From: Bacillus massilinigeriensis
GTDB taxonomy: Bacteria; Bacillota; Bacilli; Bacillales; Cytobacillaceae
Direction of reading: 5' to 3'
Length of the DNA stretch: 64,000 nt
NCBI RefSeq assembly: GCF_900117315.1
Contig: NZ_LT630337.1
Span: 974,664 to 1,038,663 of the forward strand
The notes under the pieces were generated by a model. That model was not told the origin of the DNA and searched no databases. It worked only from the letters and a program-made list of their open reading frames with translations. Each line of letters begins with the position of its first letter. Positions within the stretch are counted from its first letter, which is position 1. This document shows, in pieces, positions 63,693-64,000 of the stretch. Both the position numbers and the translations under genes were made by a program.

Positions 63693-64000
63693 ACATCTCT
63701 CCAACATTCAAAAACTATGTCTTTCCAAAAGGCGAATTAGTTTTTTAGATTTAGCTAAAAAATAGACTTACCTATATATAAAAATTGCTAAAAAGCCATA
63801 AATTCTAATTTTAATGGGCAATGTCCAATTATTATTTATTAAAATAGTTGCTAGGTAGCAGATTTATTCGCGAAATACTAAATTTATTCGCGAGATCTCG
63901 AAAAAATTCGCGAATTATTCCAATTTATTCGCGAAAATGTGTTTTTTATTCGCGATTTCAAAATCTATTCGCGAAAGTTCCCTTTTATTCGCGATTTCTT
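63693..64000. other. Right-edge intergenic region, 308 bases
   Basis: The region upstream of the exporter gene is AT-rich from 63693 to about 63860, with no clear promoter or gene. From 63863 to the window edge it is filled by the TTCGCGA repeat array, listed separately. Confidence 0.6.
63863..64000. repeat. Seven-copy TTTATTCGCGA array at 20-bp spacing
   Basis: Seven units with core ATTCGCGA have their CGCG start at 63869, 63889, 63909, 63930, 63951, 63970 and 63990, i.e. spaced 20, 20, 21, 21, 19 and 20 bases. Five have TTTATTCGCGA, one AAATTCGCGAA and one CTATTCGCGAA. The bases between them are not conserved. The core TTCGCGAA is palindromic in several copies. The array may continue past the window edge. 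Confidence 0.9.

Noticed and set aside
63863-64000. CRISPR-like regular repeat
   Set aside because: The repeat core is only 8-11 bases and the spacers about 9-10 bases; CRISPR repeats and spacers are 24-48 bases. No cas genes are in the window.

Overview
The window looks like a chromosomal segment of an endospore-forming, AT-rich member of the Bacillaceae. The grounds are four small spore-protein genes (sspN, sspO, sspP, tlp), B. subtilis-like gene order around aconitase (yneR, yneQ, yneP, tlp, sspN, yneN, citB, sspO, sspP), strong AGGAGG-type ribosome binding sites, GTG and TTG starts, and many Rho-independent terminators. No rRNA, tRNA, insertion sequence, prophage or CRISPR array was seen. 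Species cannot be fixed by eye; a Neobacillus/Mesobacillus/Cytobacillus-like soil organism would fit (inference).

Layout. 1-9.4 kb: end of a CPBP-type membrane protein, the yneR/Q/P cluster with a double-AAA ATPase, the spore proteins Tlp and SspN, an FbpB-family small basic protein, a TlpA-like thioredoxin, aconitase (citB) with a CcpC-like operator, then sspO and sspP. 9.5-12.6 kb: selA and selD. SelD is itself a selenoprotein: its reading frame runs through an in-frame TGA at the catalytic position, with a possible bacterial SECIS hairpin after it. 12.6-14.8 kb: the threonine-to-glycine operon kbl-tdh. 15-17.4 kb: an FMN-type oxidase and an acidic LPXTA surface protein with its own class D sortase. 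17.4-20.5 kb: a three-gene ABC importer. 20.9-28.1 kb: a DUF1906 hydrolase-like protein, a DksA/TraR protein, HelD, a MocR regulator, an acetyltransferase and an M42 peptidase. 28.2-34 kb: the nitrite-reduction and siroheme operon nirB-nirD-cobA/hemD-sirB-sirC, with an Fnr-type palindrome upstream. 34.3-36 kb: marR-MFS. 36.3-40.9 kb: a fatty-acid activation and oxidation operon (acyl-CoA dehydrogenase and two acyl-CoA ligases) with a cre site.

41-42.2 kb: a DUF3231 protein. 42.3-46.3 kb: an SwrC-like RND pump divergent from its TetR regulator, with overlapping face-to-face promoters sharing one operator. 46.4-48.4 kb: pseudouridine degradation (psuK-psuG). 48.6-55 kb: a CBO0543-type membrane protein, a SWIM/SNF2 helicase, two acetyltransferases and a DUF4317 protein. 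55.2-60.3 kb: a two-component system in one operon with a MacB/FtsX-type ABC transporter. 60.6-62.3 kb: a GH13 maltogenic-amylase-like enzyme behind a cre site. 62.4-63.7 kb: a split ThrE-type exporter pair. The last 140 bases hold seven copies of TTTATTCGCGA-like units at 19-21 bp spacing, running off the edge.

Most of the window is ordinary core and accessory metabolism. The points most worth a second look are the selenocysteine SelD, the phased TTCGCGA array at the right edge, the LPXTA/sortase pair, the swrC control region, and two promoter/terminator arrangements that could encode small RNAs. I found no clear sign of a wholly new multi-gene system. All functional statements rest on reading motifs by eye; no database search was run.
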